A DNA stretch of 64,000 bases from Cercis canadensis (lineage: Eukaryota; Streptophyta; Magnoliopsida; Fabales; Fabaceae): the NCBI GenBank assembly GCA_003255065.1, contig QAOA01008138.1, positions 526,982-590,981 on the forward strand, read 5' to 3'. Shown piece after piece: positions 1 to 11,600 of the stretch (positions are counted from its first letter, which is position 1; each line of letters opens with the position of its first letter). Made by a program: the position numbers and the translations under genes. The notes beneath the pieces are model-generated. The model saw only the letters and a program-made list of their open reading frames with translations. It made no database searches and was not told the origin of the DNA.

Positions 1-204
1 TTTTTTTATATATATAATTAATTTTAGAAAGTGGGGTAGTGGCTTAGTGATTTCCAAGCTCATGTACTTCACAAAATAGCATCAAACCACCACTAAAAGA
101 AATGAAACGAAGGAGAACAAATCTCAACCAAAATGGAGCACAATGCTCTGTCCAGTAACTTATAGGCTAGAAGTCCAAATAACCTAATAAATAAATCACT
201 ACAG

Positions 205-846
205 TCTTTGGGAATAGATGTCAAGCGTTCCCTTGAAAATCTGAAACTAGATAATCATCCTTTCGGTGGCCAAGAAGTAGATGCATCTTCTCTTGGATGA
301 GCAATGTCAGCAATCTCATCAAGGGCATTTCGGTTATATGGTAATAAGCGTACAGATGGGACTCACATAGACATACCCATGATGCTTCCTCTCATTGATA
401 TGTGCAACCACAATTTCAATCCAAATGCACAAATTGTTCAGGAACAAGATACTCGTAATGTGAAGATGCTAGTGAAGGCATGTTTTCATGAACTCTTCAT
501 GTTATACTTCTGCCCCCTTGTTTTTAAGAACAAAATTACAAGTGGATATTTTTTTGTTGGTTAACTCTATTTCTTTCTCTCAGGTTGTGGCTGAGACAGC
601 TATCAAGCCAGATGATCCTTTATTACTTAGCTATGGTTGTTTAAACAATGATCTTTTGCTTCTTGACTATGGATTTGTCATACACTCAAACCCTTATGAC
701 TCTATTGAGCTCAAATATGATGGTGCTCTTTTGGATGCTGCAAGCATGGCAGCTGGAGTTAGTTCACCCAGTTTCTCAGCACCAGCTCCATGGCAGCAAC
801 AGATTTTATCTCAGCTAAATCTAGCAGGAGAAGCTCCTGATCTCAA
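205..846 (+). pseudogene. SET-domain (rubisco LSMT-like) methyltransferase fragment, two exons
   Basis: The family comprises SET-domain protein lysine methyltransferases related to the rubisco large-subunit methyltransferase. Exon one starts after an AG at 203-204 and reads through HPFGGQEVDASSLG, a TGA at 298-300, then AMSAISSRAFRLYG and the SET-type motif PLIDMCNHNFNPNAQ. It ends at either a GT donor (472) or a GC donor (478). Exon two runs from 584, after a pyrimidine-rich tract and cag, to 846, followed by GT. It encodes LLLSYGCLNNDLLLLDYGF, the second SET signature, and then a linker rich in Ala, Ser and Pro. Both donor choices keep the frame. The TGA falls where I would expect Trp in LGWAMS, so TGG to TGA is likely. 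No further exons are seen before the duplicated block at 1354, so the gene is truncated. Family assignment is confident; inactivity is inferred from the stop and the truncation. Confidence 0.82.
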
Positions 847-1353
847 GGTTTCTTATTCTCCTTGATATAATCCATTCCCTTTGAATTATTGCTAATATTT
901 ATCGGATTACTATTGATTATTTAAGTAAGCCCTGTTGTCTTGAAGAAAAGGTTTAACGTTCTCTCTTTCCACTGGGTCAACAATGTCACATCTGAACTTT
1001 TCTTTTCCTCTCTTTTTCAACAGTAGCCAAATGCCTTGTTAGCTTTCAATAAGAAAATTACCAAAGCACAGGGTCAGCCATGATGAGCAACATGTTAAAT
1101 GATATTACATAATCTGCGTACGACTGCATGAGAACCATTTTGTCTGTTGTAGTAGGCAAATTCTGTGTGGGTAGTCAACAGGGAGATTAGTTGTCCCTTT
1201 GGGACCCATAATCTAATTAAATTACTTTATGCTGGAGTTGCATTCCCTGAGATCGATTCTGAAGTTAAATTTTCAATGTATATGCTTATACTCACAGAAA
1301 CAGGGAAAATGGTGGTCACTGCTGACCAGACAGTCTTTTTTTTTTTTTTACAC
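847..1353. other. Intron-like or intergenic stretch, no gene seen
   Basis: This follows the GT donor of the second SET exon. The next expected coding segment of the methyltransferase was not found on the plus strand. The sequence is AT-rich with a T tract near 1337-1348 and shows no coding, RNA or transposon signature that I recognise. Confidence 0.5.
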
Positions 1354-2508
1354 TTGCCATAATGCAACAAAATACTGCTGGCAGTATGTTATTCTTTGAA
1401 ATTACTGGAATAGTGGTAGCATAGCACCAGTGACATGATACTGAGATTATTTCTGATGCAGTACCATGAATGACAACTATCTTGCAAGGCTTAGTGGTAA
1501 AAAACTAAAAGCTACTTTTATGTCCATTTCTTCTTTTACTATTATTACAGTAACATGGAAAAAGGATTAAAACTATGCCTATGATGTGGAACTTGCAATC
1601 CTCAAAAAGTAGGTCAAACTTTTAAGTGAAGAAAGGGCTTTCTTATAGGCTTTTTCCAGCAAGGAATGGAGCAATAGCTAGATGAGTAACTCAAAATTAT
1701 CCATTTTCACTCCACTTACCCCTGATTTCACTTTTTTTAAACATCAAACCTGTCACTTTATATTTTCAAGACCACCTTATCTCTTCTAGACATGCATTTT
1801 TAGCTTCAAGTGTGACCACATAATAACATCAGCAGGGGTTAAGTGTCATTTATTTATTTTTGAACCAATTAAGTGCCTACCTTTTTCTACCTATTGGAGA
1901 TGAACACGGTCTATTGTAGTAAAAGAGGTCAAATACCATCTTGCTCAGCCACAATAGGAAGAAATTAATGTTCTTTTATAGGGCAGAGAAAAGGCAGGGC
2001 TCACAACATCCAAACTTGACACATACCCAAGTAAACACAAATAGCAATGAAGTACACAGGCTTCATGTCAAGGGACTGGAATTTGGTCGTGCGTTAAATC
2101 AAACACCAAGTTGTAGAAGTTCATTAAGGTAATGTTAATATTAAAATTTCAATCAGAGGAAGAACTGCTAAGAATTTTTTTAATTCACGCTCCCTTCTTA
2201 GCAATTTAATTGATATAGGACTTTTAATTTTTGGTAAGAAAATACCCATGTAACACATCAAGTAGAAGTAACGAACCCCTTTGTAGGCTAATAGCAAAAA
2301 GAGTTGTATGTGCAATTACTCAATGCCAAAGATTAACAATGCTAGTTTCAGCAAAGTACAGAAATGTGCATATCCAAGGCCACAAATTTCATGAGTTTTT
2401 AACTAAATCATTCACTTTACTTCCTTCTTATTTTATTTTTTTTCTCTTAGGAATCACTAAGGAGAAGTGTAGTATAATAACATAAGCAAAGAGATAAGAT
2501 TACATTAC

Positions 2509-2624
2509 CTGTCGGCTGTCTGATTTTCTCAATTCCTGTGGCAGCAACCAGCAACAGGATTAGGAAGGTGAAGCCATGAAAGGGTTGCTTGTTTCTTACC
2601 CTTGTTTCCCTTGAAGGCTGCAAC
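2509..2624 (-). other. Candidate minus-strand exon inside the duplicated unit
   Basis: On the minus strand a CTTGCAG acceptor precedes 2624 and a GTAATG donor follows 2509. One frame of the 116 bases is fully open and includes a hydrophobic run, GFTFLILLLVAATGI. The same structure recurs at 4148-4263 in the second copy. I do not recognise the protein. It could be an exon of the helicase-like gene whose fragments lie at 5290-5633, or chance. Confidence 0.22.
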
Positions 2625-2679
2625 CTGCAAGAATGAAATTATTAGAACTTTCTAGTTATTCTTTTTTATCACATTTACA

Positions 2680-2680
2680 N
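2680..2680. other. Single-N assembly join
   Basis: A lone N separates the first copy of the 1.64-kb duplication from a 42-base segment that also occurs at about 19-62. It probably marks a join of uncertain length rather than one unread base. Confidence 0.7.
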
Positions 2681-2799
2681 TAATTTTAGAAAGTGGGGTA
2701 GTGGCTTAGTGATTTCCAAGCTCAGCCCAATCTTGAACTTGGTAGAAATCCCATGAGTCAAGCTCAAGCTAGTAAAGATTGGTTTGTTTGAACAACTGT

Positions 2800-2860
2800 A
2801 TCAATTACAGCATCAATATCTTTAGTGTCAATCAATTACAACATCAATATCTTTAGTGTC
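2800..2860. repeat. Two tandem 30-base repeats
   Basis: The words atcaattacagcatcaatat (2800) and atcaattacaacatcaatat (2831) each begin a 30-base unit ending in ctttagtgtc. The period is 31 bases. Confidence 0.85.
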
Positions 2861-4318
2861 ATCTTCTAAATTGACTGTCAACCAGAGTCAATTCCGAGGC
2901 TTTCTTGACCATCAAGAGATTACACAACATGCTTCTACAATTGGCCTTTAATTTAGGGAGTGCTAATGTGCTAGTGGTGGGAATAGCAGTCAGTTGCCAT
3001 AATGCAACAAAATACTGCTGGCAGTATGTTATTCTTCGAAATTACTGGAATAGTGGTAGCATAGCACCAGTGACATGATACTGAGATTATTTCTGATGCA
3101 GTACCATGAATGACAACTATCTTGCAAGGCTTAGTGGTAAAAAGCTAAAAGCTACTTTTATGTCCATTTCTTCTTTTACTATTATTACAGTAACGTGGAG
3201 AAAGGATTAAAACTATGCCTATGATGTGGAACTTGCAATCCTCAAAAAGTAGGTCAAACTTTTAAGTGAAGAAAGGGCTTTCTTATAGGCTTTTTCCAGC
3301 AAGTAAAAGAGCAACAACTAGATGAGTAACTCAAAATTATCCATTTTCACTCCACTTACCCTGATTTCACTTTTTTTAAACATCAAACCTGTCATTTTAT
3401 ATTTTCAAGACCACCTTATCTCTTCTACACATGCATTTTTAGCTTCAAGTGTGACCACATAATAACATCAGCAGGGGTTAAGTGTCATTTATTTATTTTT
3501 GAACCAATTAAGTGCCTACCTTTTTCTACCTATTGGAGATGAACACGGTCTATTGTAGTAAAAGAGGTCAAATACCATCTTGCTCAGCCACAATAGGAAG
3601 AAATTAATGTTCTTTTATAGGGCAGAGAAAAGGCAGGGCTCACAACATCCAAACTTGACACATACCCAAGTAAACACAAATAGCAATGAAGTACACAGGC
3701 TTCATGTCAAGGGACTGGAATTTGGTCGTGTGTTAAATCAAACACCAAGATGTAGAAGTTCATTAAGGTAATGTTAATATTAAAATTTCAATCAGAGGAA
3801 GGACTGCTAAGAATTTTTTTAATTCACGCTCCCTTCTTAGCAATTTAATTGATATAGGACTTTTAATTTTTGGTAAGAAAATACCCATGTAACACATCAA
3901 GTAGAAGTAACGAACCCCTTTGTAGGCTAATAGCAAAAAGAGTTGTATGTGCAATTACTCAATGCCAAAGATTAACAATGCTAGTTTCAGCAAAGTACAG
4001 AAATGTGCATATCCAAGACCACAAATTTCATGAGTTTTTAACTAAATCATTCACTTTACTTACTTCTTATTTTATTTTTTTTTCTTTTAGGAATCACTAA
4101 GGAGAAGTGTAGTATAATAACATAAGCAAAGAGATAAGATTACATTACCTGTCGGCTGTCTGATTTTCTCAATTCCTGTGGCAGCAACCAGCAACAGAAT
4201 TAGGAAGGTGAAGCCATGAAAGGGTTGCTTGTTTCTTACCCTTGTTTCCCTTGAAGGCTGCAACCTGCAAGAATGAAATCATTAGAACTTTCTAGTTATT
4301 CTTTTTTATCACATTTAC

Positions 4319-5289
4319 AACAACCCTTTAGTCTAATAGATACTCTATCAAAATCTAATATCAAAAGTTTGGTGAATAAAATAAACACCAACATCTGTTA
4401 CACTTTGCGGAAGAAAACGCTTTTTCTTGTGTCATGGTTAAGTTAGCCACACAATATTTTTCAAATATGCTTTTTCATAAAACTAACAATGGTCAGATTA
4501 CCTTTCACTTTCATTACAGCTTCGGTCATCATGCTAGTTTAACTATAAGCACTGTGTTTGCTGTTTTTAGGTTCTGTCAAGAACAATTGACTAAGTGTCC
4601 CTCTCTGCCTAATTGTAATACCAGTCAATACATTGAGCTGAAGTCAAAATGGCTCCCCTCCTTAATATAGGCCTAAACTTCAACTAAAGACAGAGATAAA
4701 CTATGCATGTTGCTAGACCAATCTAGAAAGTAATTTAAAAGAATATAACACACTAAGAACTCATTTTAATGTAAAGAAAACATAAGACATCAATTTAATT
4801 ATCAAGAACACAAAAATCTTCGTAAAATTAGCAGTTTGCAAGAAATATTGATTCAATTAAGATGGAAATGTTGAACAAAACCTACGTTTATGTGTATAGA
4901 TTCATTATCAAACAGGATTATATGTGGTAAATTTACCTATACTTCTGCCATAATAGACTTTTTCTGTAAATATACATTGTCCACAGAATAAGATGGAAAT
5001 AGGAAATAAATATTCAATAATTTTTCAGAGGAACTCAACAGAAACTAATTTCTGCAGAATTTACCTATTTGCATTTTTGTGGTGCAGCTCGTGTGATAGT
5101 GTACTTGCTGTTCTCCTAAAAGGAAAACTCACTGTCATATATATTGTCAGCCTTTGCAATGTATTGAGTCAAAATGGCTAAGAGATCAGATTCAGTTTAT
5201 AATATTCCATGTTTGTCAATCAGAAAGATTTTTGCAAAGTACAATCTCTCATTCAAAGAAAATTTAAAAGAAAGAGAAAAAAGTCTTAC
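4319..5289. other. Non-coding stretch, probably intron remains
   Basis: This lies between the tandem duplication and the small helicase-type exons on the minus strand. The next downstream exon of a FANCJ-like gene was looked for on the minus strand and not found. Confidence 0.4.
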
Positions 5290-5633
5290 ATGTTCGGAAA
5301 TGGAATACCAACAATAATCTGAGATAGTCAAGAACATACAATGTATTGTTAAGATTCATGTAGGGTAATGTTAGCACTTCGTATGTCATTAACCAAGCCT
5401 ATTGTTTAGGTGACATGACTAAGGTCCATGCCTAGAATTGAACAACCCTTCTGAGTCAATTGAAGTTTATTTTAATAGAATGACCATCTATCAGCCTTCA
5501 CAAGATACACCATAGCCAGAAGGGAGAGTAGATTCCTATCCGCTCAAGAAAAGTAAATTATAAAATGTTAAAGTAGAAATAAAGATACAACCACTCTAGC
5601 ATTATCATCAGAAAAGTCAATTCCCTCAGAAAC
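5290..5633 (-). pseudogene. FANCJ/BRIP1-like DNA helicase, two small exons
   Basis: The minus strand has an acceptor CTTGCAG at 5640-5634 followed by an exon (5633 to about 5589) encoding VSEGIDFSDDNARVV. After an intron, CTCAG (5323-5319) precedes a 29-base exon (5318-5290) encoding IIVGIPFPN, then GTAAGAC. Joined, these match the helicase motif region of the XPD/FANCJ superfamily-2 iron-sulfur helicases, where the FANCJ subgroup has SEG-DFSDDNAR followed by GIPFPN. RTEL1 differs (GLPYP after the first motif). The rest of the roughly 1000-residue protein is not seen: the following exon (NDIQVALKKK-like) is absent to the left, and no upstream exon was found to the right. It is therefore probably a fragment. 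The partial exons look intact with consensus splice sites, so a real gene with large introns cannot be excluded. Confidence 0.65.
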
Positions 5634-6980
5634 CTGCAAGAATTATATAATGATGATTGAATAAATACAATCATATAATAAAGACATACTTATAGCCAAT
5701 TATGTGTCAGAATTCTTGTCAGATATGACAGAATAATTTCACACTTTCTATAGAGAAGGCCTGGTCATTAACTTAATTGAAAAACAATGCTAATGCTTCT
5801 CAAACCCAGATATTTCATGCTCTGACTAATCTCTTGGGTAGGTGGGTGGGCTGGTGAAGGGACTCATGCACTCTCATTTGCCTTCATTAAGGTTATTAAT
5901 CATTAAAATGCCTATATCCAGTGCTTCCTTTGAGGAAGCAGAGTATCCTACAAATCTGCAAATTTTCTGATGCTAATTTACAGCAGCTACACCAAAACGA
6001 TCTTGTAGATGGTAGTCTTAATACCAAACATGCTTATCAGAATAAACATTTTATATAAGTATTTACTTGTTAAGAGGAAATTACAAAATGAGTGGCAAAC
6101 AAATTGTATATTGAATGAACGTAATCAACAACTATGAAAGAGTCTAAACATTCCAGATGATGCCAATCTATCTTGAAAAATATCAGCAGAAATTACATTC
6201 TCTTTCCACTTTTATAATATAAATCTTCACATATATATTGATCAAGGTTTATTCCAATTTTACCAAGCACATCATCATCTCAGTTATGTGCATTACATTC
6301 ATGCACCTTAGCTTAATGTAATACATTAAGACATTGCAGAGTCTCCTTTTGACATTTCTCTTTGCGTGTGTGTTTTATCTTCAGTAGTTCTTAGTTACTT
6401 GTTAAACTTCCAATTCCAAGCTTTGGAAGTTGAAACTTTATAACAAAAGTAACCTATTAAATTGTACATAAATTATGAGAAAGTTGGAGAAGTATAAGGG
6501 GGATATGGTGCAGCATATTCTTATGACTTAATCGAGGTTAGGCTATTTTCTATAATCTGAAAGCAAATCCCAAATTCAACAACTTGTCATATTTCTCCTT
6601 TCCCAGGTTCAGGGATAATGTAATCACTTAACAATGGGCCATAAAGTTGATTTGACTTGCAGTACAAAATCCTCAATCATATATCATCTTCCCATCACCC
6701 AAGAGTTGACCTTGCACACTTGCACTTAAAACACATGGTAGGCACAGAGAAGAGAAAAGGAATTGAGTAATTCCCTAACAGCAAGACCAGAAGAATCCAG
6801 AACAAGAACAAACACAGTGTATATGGACTTCATAATATTACAGCACAAATGCAGAGATGACTGAAAAAAAAAATACTCAAGACACAAGATTGGATCATAA
6901 AATAACCAGATCATACCATCGGTTATAGCAGAACTAAATTTGAGAACAAAAACAGTGTAACACAGCAGAAAAAAAAAANA
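5634..6980. other. Intron-like or intergenic, no gene seen
   Basis: The stretch is AT-rich without a recognisable exon, RNA or repeat. It would hold upstream introns if the FANCJ-like gene were complete, but no upstream helicase motif was found. Confidence 0.4.
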
Positions 6981-6989
6981 AAAAAACCT

Positions 6990-7109
6990 GAACCCAGAAA
7001 ACCCAGAAAACCCAGAAAACCCAGAACCCAGCAAGCTGAACCCAGAAAACCCAGAACCCAGCAAGCTGAACCCAGAAAACCCATAACCCAGCAAGCTGAA
7101 CCCAGAAAA
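6990..7109. repeat. 30-bp minisatellite (CCCAGAA-rich)
   Basis: The word gcaagctgaacccagaaaac recurs at 7031, 7061 and 7091 with a 30-base period. It is preceded by shorter aacccag-type units from 6990. A poly-A tract containing an N (6979) precedes it. Confidence 0.9.
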
Positions 7110-7122
7110 TATGAATCTTCTA

Positions 7123-7125
<3 letters not shown>

Positions 7126-7153
<28 letters not shown>
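7126..7153. repeat. (GA)n microsatellite
   Basis: An uninterrupted GA dinucleotide tract of about 28 bases lies directly beside the minisatellite. Confidence 0.95.
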
Positions 7154-7156
<3 letters not shown>

Positions 7157-7337
7157 ACCCAAAGAATGGAGCCTAGGATGCTGCCCTCAGTCACTGGAAA
7201 ATACCAAGAGCCACCAGAAAATGCCTTACACCACCGGAGTTGGAAGGGCCAAGAAAATGGAGAAGGGATTGCTCTAGGTTGCGGGAAGTCTGAAATGCGA
7301 AAGAGGGAAGGGGAATGGGGAATACCATAAACAAATT

Positions 7338-7746
7338 CCAACGGTACAATTATGGAAATTACCGTAGGAATTTCCGTAGGAATCAACAAAAAAAAATTAA
7401 AAACAAAATTTAAACAAAATTCCAACGGTAATTTTGACGGAAAATTCTAACGGTAATGTAATTCCGTTGGAATTACTGTTGGAATTTCAACAAATTTTCT
7501 TCCGTTGGATTTACCGTGAAAATTTTTCTAAAATTCCAACGGTATTAAGTTCCGTTGGAATTTTCCGTTGGAAAATAGCTTTTTTCTTGTAGTGAAAATA
7601 TGCTGAGGGAAAATTATTACTTTATTACCGTTGGAATTACCGTTGGAATTTCAACAAATTTTCTTCCGTTGGACTTACCGTTAAATTTTTTTCTAAAATT
7701 CCAACGGTATTAAGTTCCGTTGGAAAATAGCTTTTTTCTTGTAGTG
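7338..7746 (+). mobile_element. CACTA (En/Spm) 3' terminal region, duplicated end
   Basis: Two right-hand termini ending in cttttttcttgtagtg occur at about 7567-7583 and 7730-7746. These are the complement of the CACTACAAGAAAA-type terminal inverted repeat of plant CACTA transposons. Upstream of each are many copies of CCGTTGGAATT and AATTCCAACGG in both orientations, the usual sub-terminal repeats to which CACTA proteins bind. About 115 bases of the terminus (7467-7583) are repeated at 7632-7746. No left terminus (CACTACAAG) was seen, so this is a truncated or rearranged end without coding capacity. Confidence 0.8.
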
Positions 7747-8269
7747 ATATAAAAAAGCCAAAGAAATTCAAAAGAGCAATACCATAAAAACCACATGACC
7801 CACAGCTAAAACAAACCAAAAGAAAAAGAAACTAAAATTTGTAATTACAATAAATTATCCCAATATATAACCAAAGGAATTCAAAAAGGAACAATTACGG
7901 GGAAAGACTCTTTGCTACTATCTGCAAGAGGAAGCTAAAAACAAAACAGATGAAGTAAACCACATTACCTGCAAAGAAATCAAACTACATAGTCCATTCC
8001 TTCTTAAACACCAATCCCTCCAACAAGAAATCAAACTACTTTCTTTATATATAAAAGCAGGAAATTTTACTTGTTAAACACAAATGGAATCAAATGCCCA
8101 AAATGCAAAGCTTTTGAATATGGGCCTCTTCTAGTATATAAATAGAAATTTTCCCCACCCTCATAGGCATCCAAAATTTCATGGAAGTCACTATTTATTC
8201 AACCAAAACAATATTTTTTTTGGGTCAAATAACATAAACAGAATCAACAAAGTGAAAATTGCATATCTT

Positions 8270-8368
8270 CTAAATTATGGGTTCAATTGCAATGTCTTTG
8301 GCTGACACTTCCCATGGATTCACCACCTGCTCCTCTTCTTCTTCTTTGCTTAATTTCCCTCCTACCAT
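8270..8368 (-). pseudogene. Captured fragment resembling the cytosolic tryptophanyl-tRNA synthetase N-terminus
   Basis: A short minus-strand frame of 32 codons begins with ATG at 8368 and contains an acidic run followed by EQVVNPWEVSAKD. This closely resembles the segment just before the catalytic domain of plant cytosolic TrpRS, which as I recall continues GGKIDYDKLID. Here it continues IAIEPII and stops at 8270, so the synthetase core is missing. The fragment sits inside a non-autonomous Helitron, downstream of a TATA box and two spliced leader-like exons in the same orientation. This fits exon capture. The identification rests on one 13-residue match, so it is likely but not certain. Confidence 0.58.
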
Positions 8369-8426
8369 CTTTAGACCTTGCAAAGTTTCTATATCATATG
8401 GCTTTACTAAAACAAAAAAAAAAAAA

Positions 8427-8427
8427 N
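8427..8427. other. Single N in poly-A tract
   Basis: A lone N lies within a run of A residues (about 8414-8433). It marks a homopolymer of uncertain length. Confidence 0.8.
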
Positions 8428-9150
8428 AAAAAAGCTAATCCATGAACTGAAAAAAAAAAAAGTGAGAATAGAGATGATATTAGAGAGAGAAAGAGAGGGG
8501 GAAGTATGTAGAGACTGGTAGGAATCAAAGACCTAAAAAAATGATTATAACTTTGGCATCTCTTATTATGTAATTAAAATTTTAATCCAGTAGAACATTA
8601 GAGACTTTGATGACACATCTTATAATTTCAAGCTGATCTAAAAATTTATTACACTAAGAGAAGTGAAAATCCAAGACCCATAAATTAAAAACATTAAAAG
8701 GCAATAAGAAATTGTGAATTTCCAAAAAATATTTAATTTAGCTTAGAACAAAAAGAAAAAGAGAGGCAACAATATTAGACAAAGAATCAAAAATCAAACC
8801 AAACGATGGTCAAAAGTGAAGCCCAACAAATTCAAAAAAAAGAATATGAAGAATGTGAGAAATAGAAACCATAGAACATAGTAAAGCCCATCCTTTCAAA
8901 GAAAATAGAGATATTGATCTTACTCACCCATGGACGCTGGCATTTTCTTAGAGACACCTAAAAATTGCTATCATAGAGGAATTCAAAATGCTAGGATAAA
9001 GAAACAACGTTGTATGAGAATGAATGTAGACATGGAAAGAATTCAAACAATAAAGAAACAAAATTTGCAGATAAGAACCTTACCATTGTATTGAAATGGT
9101 GAACAATAGTGGAGACAAACTAGAAGCAAGAACAATGGGGGTTTGTGTTT

Positions 9151-9159
9151 TATTTATAC
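9151..9159 (-). promoter_or_regulatory. TATA box of the Helitron F cassette
   Basis: TATAAATA on the minus strand lies about 70 bases upstream of the leader exon that ends near 9083. The related Helitron G has ATATAAAT at the corresponding place (33191-33200). Confidence 0.5.
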
Positions 9160-9790
9160 CTACATAAGGATACTGAACACTTGAAACCCTAATATCAAAT
9201 TCAAAATTCAAATTTGTAATTTATTTTCTTTAAACTTTAAAAGAGAAAATTTCTCCAATTAGTAATTATGCACATTTCAAATTAAGAAAATATTTGACCT
9301 TTATAATAAATTGATAGACACAAATAAGGAAACTAATATTTACAACTAATTAAATATTTTTGAATTAAATCAATAATTATGAAAATTGGAAAATTCAAAT
9401 TTCAAACATCAAAAGTAATTATCATTGATTATTTTTTAATATTTTCGGATTTTTAATTTATTTTTTCAGCACATGTATTTAGTTGTGATTTAGTCCACAT
9501 ACATTCTGACATATAATGCCCTAATTAAGCAAGGCAGTTAAGGTATTGATTTTAAATTGATATTCATGTTTTATTAATTGATTTTAAATTAGAGAAACTC
9601 TTTGCACTAATTTTGAAAGTTATATAATGCCACAAATTTTAATTCTTTTTTCAGTGTTTTTATTTCTAAAACACACATGCTTCAGATTATAGATGATTTT
9701 TAAATACTCATGAATGGAAGTCGTCACATGAATAGGGACACTTCTCACATGCAGGCTATGATTTTTGGTCTCTCCCTAAATATTCATCAA

Positions 9791-11600
9791 GCATATGGTT
9801 TGAATTAATCGAATAATCACTGTATTCAACCTATTTCAAGTGTACCAAAAATTTAAGGGGTCAAAATAATCATGCACAATATTGTGCCAAATATTGTGCA
9901 CTGATTAATGTATAGAATCGTTACTCAGTCTCCAATTTGCAAAATTATAGGATGAATAATTGTACCATAGCTATAATTCCTTTAAAATTTAATTGATTGC
10001 TTTAAATATTTTGTTGACTCAAAATAAAGGAAAATAAATTTCAATTACACTTTGTTAATTAGCTAAAATTTCTCCTAGTGTTGAATGAGGTGCAGCGCCC
10101 TAACCCTAGCACCGCAACACATAGCTTCTGTTGAACAGCGTGGGGGACCAGAGCCTGTAGTGCCACAACACCCAGCATCGCAGCACCCACATTCTGCTTG
10201 GAGGGATAGAATTCAAGCATCACAGCACCTCAGATTTTGTTAATTAGTTAACGAAGGAATTTCCTCATATCCACGAATTAAAATTATCAATTACATACAA
10301 AGTCAAAAATGCATTTAAGGTAACCCTAATATTTTGTTAATTTTCTTATTTGAATTAATTTTTCTGGTCCCTAATTGGACACCTAAAATCAAGTGATTGA
10401 TATTATATAGCCTTTGTTCTATTATGTTTTTTTTGTCACTAATTTAATTGATAATGAGCCTTCAAATCAACAACTCTTCATTCTATTTCTATTATTATTA
10501 TTTAACAATATTAACTAATTATAATATTAACTTATGTTGACATTTTTTTTTTAATTACAAGGAGTGAATTAGGGAGTAATAATCAGAGTACAAAATTGTA
10601 ACCTTGGCTCTAGAATTACATAATTTTAATCTATCTCACAAAACCCGTATGATTAATTAAATTGAATAAAATTGACACAAATTTGTGGTGCTAAATAATG
10701 ACCCTATTCAATCCAACAAAATTTCAATCATCCTATGCCTTTTTGTTATTCTCATACACACTTGATTTCTTATTCCTTTTATCGTCGCCTTCAAGTTTTA
10801 TTTATTGAGAATGCTGTTTGTGTTGGATGGCTTTTAACTTCTTTAAAATTTTAGAATCATGAAGTTCTAGTCATTAGGGCAGAGTAAAACAATGGCTTAG
10901 CAATTTGATAAGTTCATATTTTCATCATTATATACATTTGTACCTCTTGCTCATTTACTAACGTTTAACATTTTGCACACCTAATAATATTAAATGAAAC
11001 GAATTGGACTTATTTATTCCAGAATTTGTATCTCACATGTGTTCTCCTATTTTATATTTCATTTATGTGTTATTAAAAAAAGTTTGCCACACTCATTTAG
11101 GTACAGTTATTGGTAGTCACATATAAATCCTCCATTTGTTTATAAATTGCAATTTTTTTTATATTTAAAAAAAATGGAAAAGAAAACAAACATGAATGAG
11201 TCCTTATAGTAGATTAATACTTAAAGTTTGTACTTTATTTAAAGGTTTTGCGAGAATATACAATTAAACCAAGCAAACACTCTTTGTAAAACGTACTAAA
11301 ATATAGAATCTCTAATACTCTAAAAGGAGTTAACAAATGCTCCACAGCTTGTCATGTGACACTCTTAGGCATTAATACGAGTCATTAATATTGACAATGA
11401 ATACAATTACTATCAAAAAATTAAATCAAATAAAATCACCGAAATTTCCTTAAAACATAAGGATACTAATTATTAAATGATGAAATTTGGTTTAAGTAAT
11501 TCAAAATCATAATTAATTCAAACCAAAAATTGATTGTGGAAAATTAATTCAAACCAAAAATTCAAAATTTCGCTAATTAGAATTGTCAAGTATTCTCCCA
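9791..11600. other. AT-rich non-coding stretch with a GC-rich island
   Basis: No coding signature was seen. A GC-rich island at about 10089-10225 has repeated words such as cagcgcc, gcaacac and cagcacc. It is reminiscent of the island at 18306-18415 inside the LTR at 17.4-19.8 kb, so a decayed LTR is possible. A TATA-like ctatatatat near 11681 precedes a pyrimidine-rich leader-like stretch on the plus strand. Confidence 0.4.

Larger units (their letters stand above)
1354..4318. repeat. 1.64-kb tandem duplication (1354-2679 and 2993-4318)
   Basis: The sequence from 1354 to 2679 recurs at 2993-4318 with an offset of 1639 bases and only a small number of substitutions and 1-base indels. Between the copies lie a single N (2680), a 42-base stretch also present near the window start (about 19-62), and about 270 bases of unique sequence. 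The near identity means either a very recent duplication or an assembly artefact joined at the N. Neither copy contains an obvious intact gene. Confidence 0.9.
7900..9790 (-). mobile_element. Helitron F, non-autonomous, carries exon cassettes
   Basis: Sequence from about 8560 to 9750 is homologous to the element at 32.6-33.95 kb (Helitron G), including an acacacatgc-type 5' module (9667-9690 against 33874-33892) that in G ends at a Helitron junction. A TATA box at 9151-9159 on the minus strand is followed by a leader ending in a plausible donor (ATG|GTAAGG near 9083). An exon-like MPASM segment near 8928-8970 ends at GTGAGT. A fragment resembling tryptophanyl-tRNA synthetase lies at 8270-8368. 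Exact ends are not resolved; the left limit is set by the CACTA terminus. Confidence 0.55.

Noticed and set aside
1941..3954. Small reading frames identical in both copies of the 1.64-kb duplication
   Set aside because: Conservation is explained by the recent duplication or assembly, not by selection.
5290..5633. RTEL1 instead of FANCJ
   Set aside because: The segment reads SDDNAR followed by GIPFPN. The RTEL1 group, as I know it, has a GLPYP-type motif instead.
6726..7425. GFSGFSLLG-type repeated peptide on the minus strand
   Set aside because: It is the translation of the 30-base minisatellite, and the frame also crosses an N.
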